Assembly: GCA_036012905.1 (NCBI GenBank)
Contig: DASCQF010000105.1
Location: 5,491-69,490, forward strand
Origin: NP936 sp002726085
GTDB lineage: Bacteria; Acidobacteriota; Vicinamibacteria; Vicinamibacterales; UBA8438
Length of the DNA: 64,000 nucleotides
Direction of reading: 5' to 3'
Shown: positions 32,452 to 41,287 of the stretch, piece by piece
Numbering within the stretch: the first letter of the stretch is position 1
Layout: every line of letters starts with the position of its first letter
Made by a program: the position numbers and the translations under genes
Notes under the pieces: model-generated
The model's input: only the letters and a program-made list of their open reading frames with translations
Databases searched by the model: none
Told to the model about the DNA's origin: nothing

Positions 32452-34046
32452 GTGCGCCGACCCATCGCACTCAGCATGACCAGTCGCGCATTGCCTTGGA
32501 GGGCTTCCATCTCAATTTGATGAGACACGCGCAGGCAATACAAGAGTATGGCGTAGCTAACCAGGATTGCGAACCTGACGGGATGCTCGATCGCAAGATA
32601 CGTGATCGCGCCGTCGAAGAACGTCGGCAGGACATATCGCAGGATGTCGACGAGCCATGACTGCGCTGTCGAGAGCTCGGGCCAGCAACAGTCGATGGGC
32701 GGCCGATCCGCACCGCGAATCCACAGCACGCCGGACGCCGCCACCACGGCGAGCGAGCTCATCAGGAACGTCCAGTACAGCCCGATCCGGCTGTTCTTGA
32801 AACTATCGAGCCGAGCGCGAAATGAGCTGTAGCTTTCGGCGTCCTGTCGTGCTCCGGAGCCGACCCGGCTCGCGTCGGCGTCTGCCGGAGACAATGGGCC
32901 TGCCGGTGTGACGGCCACGTGGAATTTCGCGGGCAGATTTCCCGGTGTGTAGCCGGCCGTTCTCAGCTCCAGCCTGTCGAGAACCGACTCGTGAATCCGG
33001 ACAAGCGTCTTCGCCACGGAACAGAGATCTTCGATGGGACGGGGCTGGTAGCGATAGAAGATATTGAACCCGCTGCGCGAGTCGTACACCTTCCCGAACG
33101 GATTCGCGTCGGCCCGTGCATCGCGCTTCGTCTCCGGTTTCAACAAGAGCCCGCCAGATGGATCCGAGCCGCTCAGCGCGTCACGGTGCTCATTCAGCCG
33201 CTCCATCATCCAGTCGAGTGTGACGTTTGCCAGCTCATCGCGGGGATATCCGCCACCGACGTTCGAGTGCATGCCCGAGAACCACACCTGTTCGATTGTG
33301 CCCCCGCCCTTGAACGTCGCTTCGTTCCAGACCTTTGGCCAGAATGTTCTGCGTTCGTCGTCGACGGCCATGGCGTGATAGACGTTTCTCACGCAGGTCG
33401 CCGGTTCCAGATCGTAGAATTTGTGCCGCCGGATGAAGTTCAAGACGTGATCGAACAGCGGGAGCTGGGGAGCACCGAGGGCGGCAACGGTGTCCCAGAT
33501 GCCCATGAACTCGATCTTGATCGTGGACTCGCGCTCGAATGCCGGGGTCTGCCTGAACAGCTCCTGCACCGACCTGAGCAACTTTCGAATCGACCACCTG
33601 CCACCGCGGTTGGCGTAGTGCCGCATGACGGCGTCGATCCGATCCTGAAAAACCTCCTCGTCAAGACCTCCGTCCACGTCGCGCGGGTGCTTCACCACGA
33701 GTCCGCAGTACTCGACCATGCCGGCAAAGGCGCGGACGGTGGCCGCGCCGCGGCTGAACCCGAAGATGTAGACGTGGTCCTCCGAGCCTGTGTAATGGCG
33801 GCCCAGAAATTCGTAGAGATCTCGCACATTCTGTCGGAAGCCCAGTCCGAGCCCGCCCCCGAGCGCCTTCAGAAGCCCGAGCTTCGATGTTCCGACGCCG
33901 TTGTCATAGAAGACGACCTGTTGCCGTTTGTTGTCAGGAATGTCGTTGATCCGGACGGCATTGTAGATCTTGAAGACATTGGTGTCCGAGCCCGAGCCCC
34001 CCTTGTTTCCGGTTCCGTCCGAGCAGAGCACGATGTTCTTCGGCAT
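32448..34046 (-). CDS. DUF2235 alpha/beta-hydrolase membrane protein
   Basis: A 532-residue protein from the ATG giving MPKNIV, with GGGGAGGA upstream. It starts with the DUF2235 signature IVLCSDGTGN and has the nucleophile elbow FGFSRGAA near residue 96. Later blocks FMGIWDTVAALG and WFSGMHSNVGGGYP also match the family, which includes T6SS phospholipase effectors (Tle1). The C-terminal 110 residues add two hydrophobic helices, so this copy appears membrane-anchored. I see no VgrG, PAAR or immunity gene nearby. Its stop overlaps the sulfatase-like start (ATGA), so the two are co-translated. A housekeeping lipid or ester hydrolase is as likely as an effector. Confidence 0.82.
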   Translation of the reverse strand: MPKNIVLCSDGTGNKGGSGSDTNVFKIYNAVRINDIPDNKRQQVVFYDNGVGTSKLGLLKALGGGLGLGFRQNVRDLYEFLGRHYTGSEDHVYIFGFSRGAATVRAFAGMVEYCGLVVKHPRDVDGGLDEEVFQDRIDAVMRHYANRGGRWSIRKLLRSVQELFRQTPAFERESTIKIEFMGIWDTVAALGAPQLPLFDHVLNFIRRHKFYDLEPATCVRNVYHAMAVDDERRTFWPKVWNEATFKGGGTIEQVWFSGMHSNVGGGYPRDELANVTLDWMMERLNEHRDALSGSDPSGGLLLKPETKRDARADANPFGKVYDSRSGFNIFYRYQPRPIEDLCSVAKTLVRIHESVLDRLELRTAGYTPGNLPAKFHVAVTPAGPLSPADADASRVGSGARQDAESYSSFRARLDSFKNSRIGLYWTFLMSSLAVVAASGVLWIRGADRPPIDCCWPELSTAQSWLVDILRYVLPTFFDGAITYLAIEHPVRFAILVSYAILLYCLRVSHQIEMEALQGNARLVMLSAMGRRT

Positions 34047-34271
34047 CGGTTCCTCCCCTGTGTTGGGCTCCTGTCCGTCCGCGACCACGAGAGCATCGAG
34101 TCACGAACATACCAGACGGATACTGGCGTTACGGAACGTCGGAACCGGTGACGCGCCGACAGCGGTCTTTCGACTTGAAAACGAGGGGACGAAGTAAACC
34201 GAACCTGCGTCCGGGATGTCCGGCCAATCCGCGCGCCGCCTCCGCGGTCCCTCGAGTGCGCGGTCAGCCGG

Positions 34272-35117
34272 TCACACTTCGACGCCCAGGACCCCTTTGA
34301 AGGCAAATCCACACACCATCGACAGCACGAAGAAGCCGATGAGCCAGTCGACGCTGAACCCGAGGAGGTGCATTTCGAGCGGTGGGTAGGCGATTTCGAT
34401 CGCCTCGATGCTGAGACTTGTCGCGATCGGCGGCTCTCCCGGGTAGAGCAGCGTGTCCAGCATGCCCCGGCCGCTGCGCAACTGCACCACCGAGCCCCAC
34501 CGCGTGCCGCCAGCGATCCGCTTCTCGATGGTGTCTTCGCCGACGCGCACCACGAGCGCGTGGTCGCCTGGGCGGTCCACGCGCAGACGCCAGGCGATCT
34601 CCCGGGTCGAGCGAATCTTCACCGGCGGCGTTTCGATGACGACCCCGTCTGGCACGTCGAGCGCAATTGGCCGGTCGAGCGCCGTGGCGTCACGCACCAG
34701 CGCCTTGACGAGGACTGGCTCCCCGGTTTCGAGCGGCCGGACGGCAAACCGCAAGTTGAGCTGGGTCATGATCAGCACGACCGGGACCATCATGATGACA
34801 AGCGGCACGAGGGCGAGCCGCATGAACCGGAACGTGTCGCCGAAGATCCGGCCCTGCAGGGACAGCACCACGCCGATGTCGTGCTGAAACAGCCGCACTC
34901 CGATCAGATTCCCGCGGATGCGGTCACGGATCTCGTGGATGCGGTCCTGGTCGGACGTCTTGCCGAACAGCCAGACGAGGAAGATGCCAGAGGCGAAGGA
35001 GATGACCGTCAGCGCCCAGACCGGGGCCAGCGCGCGGAAGGGCCAGCAGATGACGTCGAAAATCGGCGTCAGGACGACGTTGATCAGGTTGACGAGAGCG
35101 ACCATGAGCGCGCGCAC
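34272..35117 (-). CDS. Hypothetical inner-membrane protein
   Basis: Unrecognised, 281 residues. The GTG start directly follows the stop of the 63-residue gene; an ATG at 35105 is an alternative. Two or three hydrophobic helices lie in residues 5-52, then a charged, probably cytoplasmic segment (DQDRIHEIRDRIRGN), another helix near 105-125, a beta-rich domain of about 110 residues and a last C-terminal helix. The front part has an outline like Oxa1-superfamily DUF106/EMC3 proteins, but the match is only topological. It is the last gene of the sulfotransferase-phosphodiesterase group. Confidence 0.6.
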   Translation of the reverse strand: MRALMVALVNLINVVLTPIFDVICWPFRALAPVWALTVISFASGIFLVWLFGKTSDQDRIHEIRDRIRGNLIGVRLFQHDIGVVLSLQGRIFGDTFRFMRLALVPLVIMMVPVVLIMTQLNLRFAVRPLETGEPVLVKALVRDATALDRPIALDVPDGVVIETPPVKIRSTREIAWRLRVDRPGDHALVVRVGEDTIEKRIAGGTRWGSVVQLRSGRGMLDTLLYPGEPPIATSLSIEAIEIAYPPLEMHLLGFSVDWLIGFFVLSMVCGFAFKGVLGVEV

Positions 35118-35309
35118 CTAGGAGATGTAGCCGAGGCCTTTCAACCGCTTCTTGATTTCCTCCTCGGAGTCGGCGCCTTCGAGCTGAGAGATCTCCTTCT
35201 CGAGCGCGTGGTTGATGAACTCTTCGACCGTCGAGTAGCCGGCGATCTCCGCATAGCGGGTCGCCTTCTCGAGCAACACCTTGTCGAGCTTCACTTTCGA
35301 GCCAAACAT
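35118..35309 (-). CDS. Small charged protein, ribbon-helix-helix-like
   Basis: A 63-residue protein with one beta-type start (KVKLDKVLLEKATRYAEIAG) and a helical YSTVEEFINHALEKEIS stretch. This resembles a ribbon-helix-helix DNA-binding or antitoxin-type fold. It ends KRLKGLGYIS, recalling the LRxLGYL ends of sulfatases such as the one at 30049-32451. It is immediately followed by the membrane-protein gene without spacing. No toxin gene is adjacent. Function unknown. Confidence 0.6.
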   Translation of the reverse strand: MFGSKVKLDKVLLEKATRYAEIAGYSTVEEFINHALEKEISQLEGADSEEEIKKRLKGLGYIS

Positions 35310-35323
35310 GCTTTCGTACTCCC

Positions 35324-35349
35324 CAGAAGTCAGAAGTCAGAAGTCAGAA
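35324..35349 (+). repeat. Heptamer repeat, truncated copy D
   Basis: Three and a half AGAAGTC heptamers without the GAGGGCTTCGCCGGC hairpin. Unlike the other copies it lies antisense to the surrounding minus-strand genes, between the phosphodiesterase gene stop and the 63-residue gene. Confidence 0.65.
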
Positions 35350-35394
35350 AACCGCATTCAATGCCCAAAGCCCAAAGCCGACAGGTCTGGGTTC

Positions 35395-37392
35395 TTACCT
35401 CGGGTCGATCGTATCCTCCCCGATCATTTCCGGCAGCGGCGCCACCCCGAACTCGTCGAGCACCGCCACGGTCAGGTCGTGGAGGGCCGGCGTTTCGAGG
35501 CTGATCCGCTGGTTCGTCAGCAGCACCCCGGGCACCAGTCGGCGGTCGTTCGTGTGGTCTCCGCTCCAGGGGTCGTCGTTGTCGACGATGATCTCGTCCG
35601 AGAACTCGCCGAGCGGGCTTTCCCACGAGTAGCGATACCCGCGGTCGTAGCCGATGAGGAGGTCCGGGGCCAGCTCGAGATGCGGCCCGACAAACTCGTC
35701 ACGGGTCTCGAGCACGGACGCGATCGGGTGGTTGCCGTTGCGCTCGTCCACCATCGCGAGCAAACCCTGCTGGAGCTCCTCGAGCAGCTGGTCGTATTCG
35801 GCGCCGGGCATCACGATCCCGTTCGGCTCGCGGCCCTGCAGGTTCACGAAGACCCCGCCCATGCCGAACGCGTAGGCCCGCGTTCTGGACCAGTCCACGT
35901 TGACGAACATCGGAAGGCCGGTCCGTCGGGACGGGTCCGTCAACGTGATGTAGCCCTGTTCGAGCAGCCAGGTGTTCAGGTTGACGCCCCAGTAGAACGG
36001 GGAGAAGCCGTGGTCCGACATGACAATCAGGGTCGTGTCGCCGTCTTCGCCCAGCTCGTCCAGCACGCGTCCCACCGCCTCATCCATCTCCTCGTACAGC
36101 GTGGCGATCCCGTCTTGCAGCAGGTCGTCCGCTTCGTAGAGCGGGTGCTCAGGGTCGGCGTAGTGGTAGAGCATGTGCGAGCCCTGGTCCACACTCGAGA
36201 AGTAGAAGAACAGGAGCCCCTCCTCGAACGTGTCGAGGAAGTGGTCCAGCGCCCGCCGCCGTTCACCGTAGACGAACTGCGACTGCTCCCAGAACTCGCG
36301 ACCACTGAAGATGCCCTCCGAGAATGCCTTCGTTTCTTCGGGGAGCTCCTGTGTGTAGAACGGGCCCAGCACATCGTGGAGGTCGGCAGCCCAGTCCTCG
36401 GGGCTCGAGAGCGGCATGGCCGGGTCATCGGGGTGGATCTGGAGCGGGCTGACATAGAGCTTGAAGTCGGGTCGGACCTCCTGCAGATAGAAGCGTCCCA
36501 TCGCGCTGATGTTGACGATGTAGGGGAGTGCCTCGAAGTCGACGGGCACCCAGTCGCTCCACTCGCCTTCGTTGAGCACCAGCTCGGTGTCCTGCACCAC
36601 GATCTTCGCCACCGGCTCGTCGGGGTCGACGTGCACCTCGAAATCGACAACGAGATCCGGGCTCTCGTACTCGACCTCGCCGCCGCTGGCCACGCCGCCG
36701 ACCGGGAATTGCCTGAGCGGGTGGGGCGGTCCGAAGAGCTGGGCCTCGACTCGGTCGTTGACCACCTCGACGATCTCGAGGTGACCGGTCATGCCGCCCG
36801 AGTCTTCCGGGGGATAGTCGGTAATGTAGGTGTAGATGCCGTGGAGACCCAGGATGTCGGGGGTGCCCATGCCGGCAAACGATCGCCCGCCGTCAACCGG
36901 TGGGAAGTTCACCGGCATCCGGAAGATCGTCGTTTCTATCCCGGCCCGGTCGAGCAGCTCCCAGAACGCCTCCCCCCGTCGATACAGCTCGACGTCACCA
37001 CCCGACAGCGGCACCACCCATGAGCCGAGCTCGAGGCTGCGGCCCTCCGGCCCGATGGCGTAGAAGGGCTCGACGACGTCCATCGTGGCGGGGTCTCGAA
37101 GGAGGAAATCGAAGACACCGTGTCCTCCCGGGTCCATCCCGGTGATGAAGGTGGACCAGGCCACCGGGCTGAGCGGCGGCATCGTCGTCTGGAGCGCCGA
37201 GAAGTCTCCCTCTTGGGCGAGCCGGGCGAAGTTCGGGAGCCGGCCGTCGGCGATGAACGCCTCGAGCATCCCGTGGTCCATGCCGTCGATGCCGAGGACG
37301 ATGACCTTTTTGGCTCCGGCACCGTTACCGCAGCCGGCCGCGCCGAGGGTCAGGGCGAGCAGCGCGACGACCAGCCGTGCCACGACTCTCAT
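35395..37392 (-). CDS. Type I phosphodiesterase/alkaline phosphatase-family lipoprotein
   Basis: A 665-residue lipoprotein from the ATG at 37392. An upstream in-frame extension would run into the preceding gene and is rejected. Lipobox GAAGC puts the lipid on Cys21. The alkaline-phosphatase fold opens with VIVLGIDGMDHG (metal ligand Asp36), has its nucleophile region in SPVAWSTFITG (75-85) and later MSDHGFSPFYWG. This is the nucleotide pyrophosphatase/phosphodiesterase family; the natural substrate is unknown. Its start overlaps the stop of a larger paralogue (37389-39548), so both are made together, probably at the cell envelope. Confidence 0.85.
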   Translation of the reverse strand: MRVVARLVVALLALTLGAAGCGNGAGAKKVIVLGIDGMDHGMLEAFIADGRLPNFARLAQEGDFSALQTTMPPLSPVAWSTFITGMDPGGHGVFDFLLRDPATMDVVEPFYAIGPEGRSLELGSWVVPLSGGDVELYRRGEAFWELLDRAGIETTIFRMPVNFPPVDGGRSFAGMGTPDILGLHGIYTYITDYPPEDSGGMTGHLEIVEVVNDRVEAQLFGPPHPLRQFPVGGVASGGEVEYESPDLVVDFEVHVDPDEPVAKIVVQDTELVLNEGEWSDWVPVDFEALPYIVNISAMGRFYLQEVRPDFKLYVSPLQIHPDDPAMPLSSPEDWAADLHDVLGPFYTQELPEETKAFSEGIFSGREFWEQSQFVYGERRRALDHFLDTFEEGLLFFYFSSVDQGSHMLYHYADPEHPLYEADDLLQDGIATLYEEMDEAVGRVLDELGEDGDTTLIVMSDHGFSPFYWGVNLNTWLLEQGYITLTDPSRRTGLPMFVNVDWSRTRAYAFGMGGVFVNLQGREPNGIVMPGAEYDQLLEELQQGLLAMVDERNGNHPIASVLETRDEFVGPHLELAPDLLIGYDRGYRYSWESPLGEFSDEIIVDNDDPWSGDHTNDRRLVPGVLLTNQRISLETPALHDLTVAVLDEFGVAPLPEMIGEDTIDPR

Positions 37393-39548
37393 AGCGCCGC
37401 CGCCCGTGCTGCACTCGTGCCGGATTTCGACACGTCGCCAGCGGCCGGGGTGGCCGGCATCAACGATTTCCCGTCGCAATAGGCTGGGACGGCGACCCCG
37501 AACAGGTCGAGCACCGTAGGGCCGAGGTCCATGATGCTGGGGGATTCGGCCGCGATCGCGCGGTTCGAGAACAGCATGCCGGGGACGTCCGGCGGGTTGA
37601 AATTGTGGTCGCCGCTCCAGTAGCGGGTGTTGTCCTCGATCACCTCGTCGCTGATACCGCCGGTGACCGACGCCCACCCGACCCGGTGACCCGGTCGAAA
37701 CCCCACGATCAGGTCCGGTGCGTCCCGCACATACGGGCCCGAGTAGACCTTTTGTGCGTCGTAGACCTCGCGCACCGGCTGCACACCTTCCACGTCGTCG
37801 ACCAGCGCGCGCAACCCCTCTCTGATCTCCCGTTTCAACTCGTCGACGGCACCTGGCTTTACGATGCCCTGGGCCTCGCGGCCCTCCAGATTCAGGTAGA
37901 TGCCGCCGAAGCCGACCGCGTACGCCTTCGTGCGCGACCAGTCGACGTCGCCGAACATGTCGGCGCCGGTCGGCTGGTCACCCTTGACCGCAAGGAAGCC
38001 ATGCTGAAACAGCCACGAGTTGAGGTTGACGCCGCGCCGGAACGGCTTGAACCCGTGGTCCGACATGACAAAGAGCACCGTGTCGTCGTCGGCTGTCGCC
38101 TCCATCGTGCGGCCGACCAGCTCGTCCATTTCGATGTAGAGCTTGCGAATCGCGTCCTTGTGCTTCCCGTTGCGCCCCCGGTTGGCCGGGTGTTTTGCGT
38201 CGAGGTGCCGGAAGAACATGTGCTGCAGCCGGTCGGTGATGTCGAAGACGCAGACCACCGCGCCGCGCGAGGTCTTGTCGAGGGCATCGAAGTACATCCG
38301 CTCGCGTTCCTCGTGAATCAGGTAGGTCTGCTCGAGGAAGGCGTCTTCGTCGATGACCTCCTCGTTCAGCGCCGAGGTGTCCTCGCAGAGCCCGAGCGTC
38401 GAGTAGCGCCCCTGGGTCTTGGACAGATAGACGGCGTAGGTGAACGGGTGCGAGATCGGCAACGCCGGAGTGTCAGGATCGATGTTGATCGGCGTCATGT
38501 AGAGCTTGAGGCATGGGTCGGTCTCGAGCAGATAGAACCGCACGATGCCAGTGACCGTCATCGCCAGCCCCGGCTTGAAGTCGAGCGTGACCCAGGGCGT
38601 GTACTGGCGGTGTTTCAGCGGATGCACGGCGCCATCGAGATGCAGTTCGGCGTCGCCGTTCGAGCCGGCGCGCACCTCGAACGGCAGGGTGAGCTCGCCG
38701 CCACCCTTACGGAGGCTGTTCTCGGGTCCGGTGAAGACCCCGCGAGCGACCCCGTTCGTCCACTCCACAGGCACCCGCACACCGCTCGTCATGCTCAGCC
38801 GCTCGGTCGTGTCGCTGCTGAAGTAGTAGTAGGTGCCCTGGCTTCCGTTGAGATCCGGGACGCTCATCGCCGAGAGCAGCGTGCCGTTGAACTTCTCGGC
38901 CGGGAAGGTGATGGGCACCCGCAAAATGGTGCTGACGATACCGTGGTCGCCCAGAGTCTTCCAGAACGGCTGGCTGCGCCGTCCCGCTTCGATCAACGGC
39001 TTGCCAAGGGGGATACGGAATGGTCCCAGTGGCAGCGACCGTTTCGGCGGCGCCACACGCGCTGAGCAGAGCTCGGGCAGATGTGACTTCCGGTTCGGGA
39101 CGAGGAAGTCGAAGATCCGGTGCTTGCCGGGGTTGCAGCCGGTCTGGAACGAGGTCCAGGCGACCGGTGACTCGGCAAGCAGTGTGGTCCGCAGTCGGTG
39201 AAAGCTGCCTTGTTGCCGCAACTTGGAGAAGTTTGGCAGCACTCCTTCTTCCATCAGCTGCTCGGTCAGCTCCGGGTCCTGTCCGTCGAGACCCAGGACG
39301 ATCACGCGCTTCACCCGGCTGGCGGCCAGCGCGCGGTTCCCGCGCACCTTTTGGATGGCCAGGCGGATCGGCCAGGTCAGCAGCGTCACCACAGCCAGAA
39401 CCATCGTGAACAGGAGGATGAAGAGCGAGGAGACGAAAGCGAAGCCGGCACCGGGCCCAACATACGCCTGGGCCGGCGTCGGTGCGAACAACAGACCGCC
39501 GACCAGGACGCAGGTTGCGAAGAGGAGTCGAATGCGGATGGCGGCCAT
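37389..39548 (-). CDS. Membrane-anchored type I phosphodiesterase/alkaline phosphatase-family protein
   Basis: A 719-residue paralogue of the next gene. It has an N-terminal signal-type helix (residues 5-28), a second strong helix (about 36-62), then the catalytic domain: VIVLGLDGQDPE (metal ligand Asp88), nucleophile region SPVAWTSFQTG near 127-137, and MSDHGFKPFRRGVNLNSWL. A large insert between these blocks is beta-rich. The two paralogues overlap by four bases and follow a sulfotransferase gene by 19 bases. The cluster may build or trim a modified envelope glycan or lipid; this is inference from neighbours only. Confidence 0.85.
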   Translation of the reverse strand: MAAIRIRLLFATCVLVGGLLFAPTPAQAYVGPGAGFAFVSSLFILLFTMVLAVVTLLTWPIRLAIQKVRGNRALAASRVKRVIVLGLDGQDPELTEQLMEEGVLPNFSKLRQQGSFHRLRTTLLAESPVAWTSFQTGCNPGKHRIFDFLVPNRKSHLPELCSARVAPPKRSLPLGPFRIPLGKPLIEAGRRSQPFWKTLGDHGIVSTILRVPITFPAEKFNGTLLSAMSVPDLNGSQGTYYYFSSDTTERLSMTSGVRVPVEWTNGVARGVFTGPENSLRKGGGELTLPFEVRAGSNGDAELHLDGAVHPLKHRQYTPWVTLDFKPGLAMTVTGIVRFYLLETDPCLKLYMTPINIDPDTPALPISHPFTYAVYLSKTQGRYSTLGLCEDTSALNEEVIDEDAFLEQTYLIHEERERMYFDALDKTSRGAVVCVFDITDRLQHMFFRHLDAKHPANRGRNGKHKDAIRKLYIEMDELVGRTMEATADDDTVLFVMSDHGFKPFRRGVNLNSWLFQHGFLAVKGDQPTGADMFGDVDWSRTKAYAVGFGGIYLNLEGREAQGIVKPGAVDELKREIREGLRALVDDVEGVQPVREVYDAQKVYSGPYVRDAPDLIVGFRPGHRVGWASVTGGISDEVIEDNTRYWSGDHNFNPPDVPGMLFSNRAIAAESPSIMDLGPTVLDLFGVAVPAYCDGKSLMPATPAAGDVSKSGTSAARAAAL

Positions 39549-39567
39549 CGAAGACCCTCGTGTCCGA

Positions 39568-40188
39568 TTACGTCGCGCGGTTGCGATAGAGCTGCTCGTC
39601 GACCACCTCGGTCATCTTGTCGACGTCGAGGCGATCGCCGAGGAATCGGTTGACCTGGGTTGCCACCTCGCGCGGGCTGTTCAGCGCCGCGCGGTGGTCT
39701 ACATAGAGCACTTCGCAGTTGGGCCGGCCAGCGAGCTGGCGTTCCATCTTCGTGAGGTGGGCGGCGAATAGCTTGGCCATTTCCTCATCGTCGGCGGTGC
39801 CGCCTGGGTCGCCGCGGCGTTCGAGCATCTTGCGCTGGGACGCCAGCACCTCCTGGAGATTCCGCCGGACGAACACGATCTTGTAGTGATGCGTGGATGG
39901 CAGGTGCTGGAGAAGGAACGAGATGACCTTCAGGCACTTTCCATGGGCGCCATCGAGCCACGATGCGTCTCCGCCCTTGTCGAGCTCCTTGACCTGTTCC
40001 AGCTCGTGGTAGCCCTTCGGGTTGTCGTCGTCCGCTACACGGATGCCGTCGACAACCGTCTCGAGTCCGCCTGCCGCCAACATGCCCATGAGCATCGACG
40101 TCCCGGACCGGGGCAGGCCCGAGACGACGACCACCGAGTGATCGACATCGGGGGCGCCGCCACCGAAAAGACGACTGAGGAATCCCAC
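39568..40188 (-). CDS. Sulfotransferase-family protein
   Basis: About 206 residues from a GTG; a TTG at 40227 would add 13. The PAPS 5'-phosphosulfate loop VVVSGLPRSGTSMLMGML is near the N-terminus. A family-typical YKIVFVRRNLQEVLASQRKML segment gives the 3'-phosphate-binding Arg/Ser. It should transfer sulfate from PAPS to an unknown acceptor. Divergent cysQ, which destroys the by-product PAP, begins about 100 bases away, and sat-cysC, which can make PAPS, follows cysQ. The acceptor may be an envelope molecule handled by the two phosphodiesterase-like proteins downstream. Confidence 0.8.
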   Translation of the reverse strand: MGFLSRLFGGGAPDVDHSVVVVSGLPRSGTSMLMGMLAAGGLETVVDGIRVADDDNPKGYHELEQVKELDKGGDASWLDGAHGKCLKVISFLLQHLPSTHHYKIVFVRRNLQEVLASQRKMLERRGDPGGTADDEEMAKLFAAHLTKMERQLAGRPNCEVLYVDHRAALNSPREVATQVNRFLGDRLDVDKMTEVVDEQLYRNRAT

Positions 40189-40286
40189 TACGGCAGCTAT
40201 TTGAGTCGATGGCCGGGGTAGCGTCAAGGTCGCGCCGCCATTGGGTTTGCTGCGCGGCCGTTCTGGGCGCTACACTTCGCCTCGCG

Positions 40287-41108
40287 ATGGTAACGATCGA
40301 CGCGGTCAACGAGGTGGCGCTGCGCGCCGGCGAGGTGGTGCTCAGGCACTACCGGGCGAATGACACCTGGGTGAAGAAGAAGGCGGACGGGTCGCCGGTG
40401 ACCGGCGTCGATCTGGAGGCGGAGGAGATCATCCGGGACGGGTTGCTGCGGCTCGACGCCTCGATGCCCTACGTGTCCGAGGAGCGTGAGCTGCCAGCCT
40501 ACGACGTGCGACGCGCCTGGCCGCGGTACTGGCTGGTGGACCCGCTCGACGGCACCAAGGAGTTCATCAACCGGACCGACGAGTTCACCGTCAACATCGC
40601 CCTGATCGACGGTGACGAACCGTTGCTCGGCGTGGTTGTCGCACCGGCGTCCGGGTTGCTCTATTACGCGCGGACCGGCGATGGAGCCTGGAAGCGGGAG
40701 GGCGATGGGGCGCCCGAGCGTCTCCGGTCCACCCTGGCGGACCCGTCGGGCCCGTTACGGATCGTGGAGAGCCGTTCGCACCCGAGCCCGGCGCTCGAGG
40801 TGTTTCTCGAGCCGTTTACGATTGCCGAACGGGTCAAGAGCGGCAGCTCGCTGAAGTTCTGCGTGGTGGCCGACGGTCGCGCCGACGTCTATCCTCGGCT
40901 CGGCCCGACAATGGAATGGGATGTGGCGGCCGGCGACTGTGTGTATCGCAATTCCGGGCATCCGAAGCCTCACCCGGGGACGTTGCGCTACAACAAGCCC
41001 TCCTTGAAGAACGGCAGCTTCGTCATCGGGCTGGCGCCGGGGACATATGAGTTGCCCGACGACGAAAGAAGTCAGGAGTCAGAGAACAGAAGTCAGAAGG
41101 AAGTCTGA
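40287..41108 (+). CDS. cysQ: 3'(2'),5'-bisphosphate nucleotidase
   Basis: About 273 residues from the ATG giving MVTIDAVN. An inositol-phosphatase-fold enzyme that hydrolyses PAP to AMP and so protects PAPS-using reactions. The Mg/Li-binding motif DPLDGTKEF is near residues 85-93, and the second metal motif WDVAAGD near 211. It lies between the divergent sulfotransferase and sat-cysC. The last 16 or so residues (starting DDERSQESEN) are encoded by an intergenic heptamer repeat, copy E, so the natural C-terminus was probably lengthened by repeat insertion. Confidence 0.92.
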   Translation: MVTIDAVNEVALRAGEVVLRHYRANDTWVKKKADGSPVTGVDLEAEEIIRDGLLRLDASMPYVSEERELPAYDVRRAWPRYWLVDPLDGTKEFINRTDEFTVNIALIDGDEPLLGVVVAPASGLLYYARTGDGAWKREGDGAPERLRSTLADPSGPLRIVESRSHPSPALEVFLEPFTIAERVKSGSSLKFCVVADGRADVYPRLGPTMEWDVAAGDCVYRNSGHPKPHPGTLRYNKPSLKNGSFVIGLAPGTYELPDDERSQESENRSQKEV

Positions 41109-41122
41109 GGGCTTCGCCGGCG
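41065..41122 (+). repeat. Heptamer/hairpin repeat, copy E (overlaps cysQ end)
   Basis: Degenerate heptamers (AGAAGTC, AGGAGTC) followed by TGAGGGCTTCGCCGGCG. The first part is translated as the tail of cysQ; the hairpin portion lies after the stop, in the sense direction. Confidence 0.7.
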
Positions 41123-41287
41123 TCGTTTCCTACTGACCGGTCGGCTTCCGTGATACATTGAAGCGATTGTCAGCACGACCCGGGTCGCTGGTTGTCTGGG
41201 TCCCGCCGGTTCGCTCATCCCTTTTCTGTAACCGCAGACCGCGACCTGCTGTTTCGGTCCGCCCGGATTCTCAGAGGAGTCACCACG

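Noticed and set aside
37393..37677. Upstream extension of the phosphodiesterase lipoprotein frame
   Set aside because: It overlaps the upstream paralogue in another frame, and the lipoprotein signal begins exactly at 37392.
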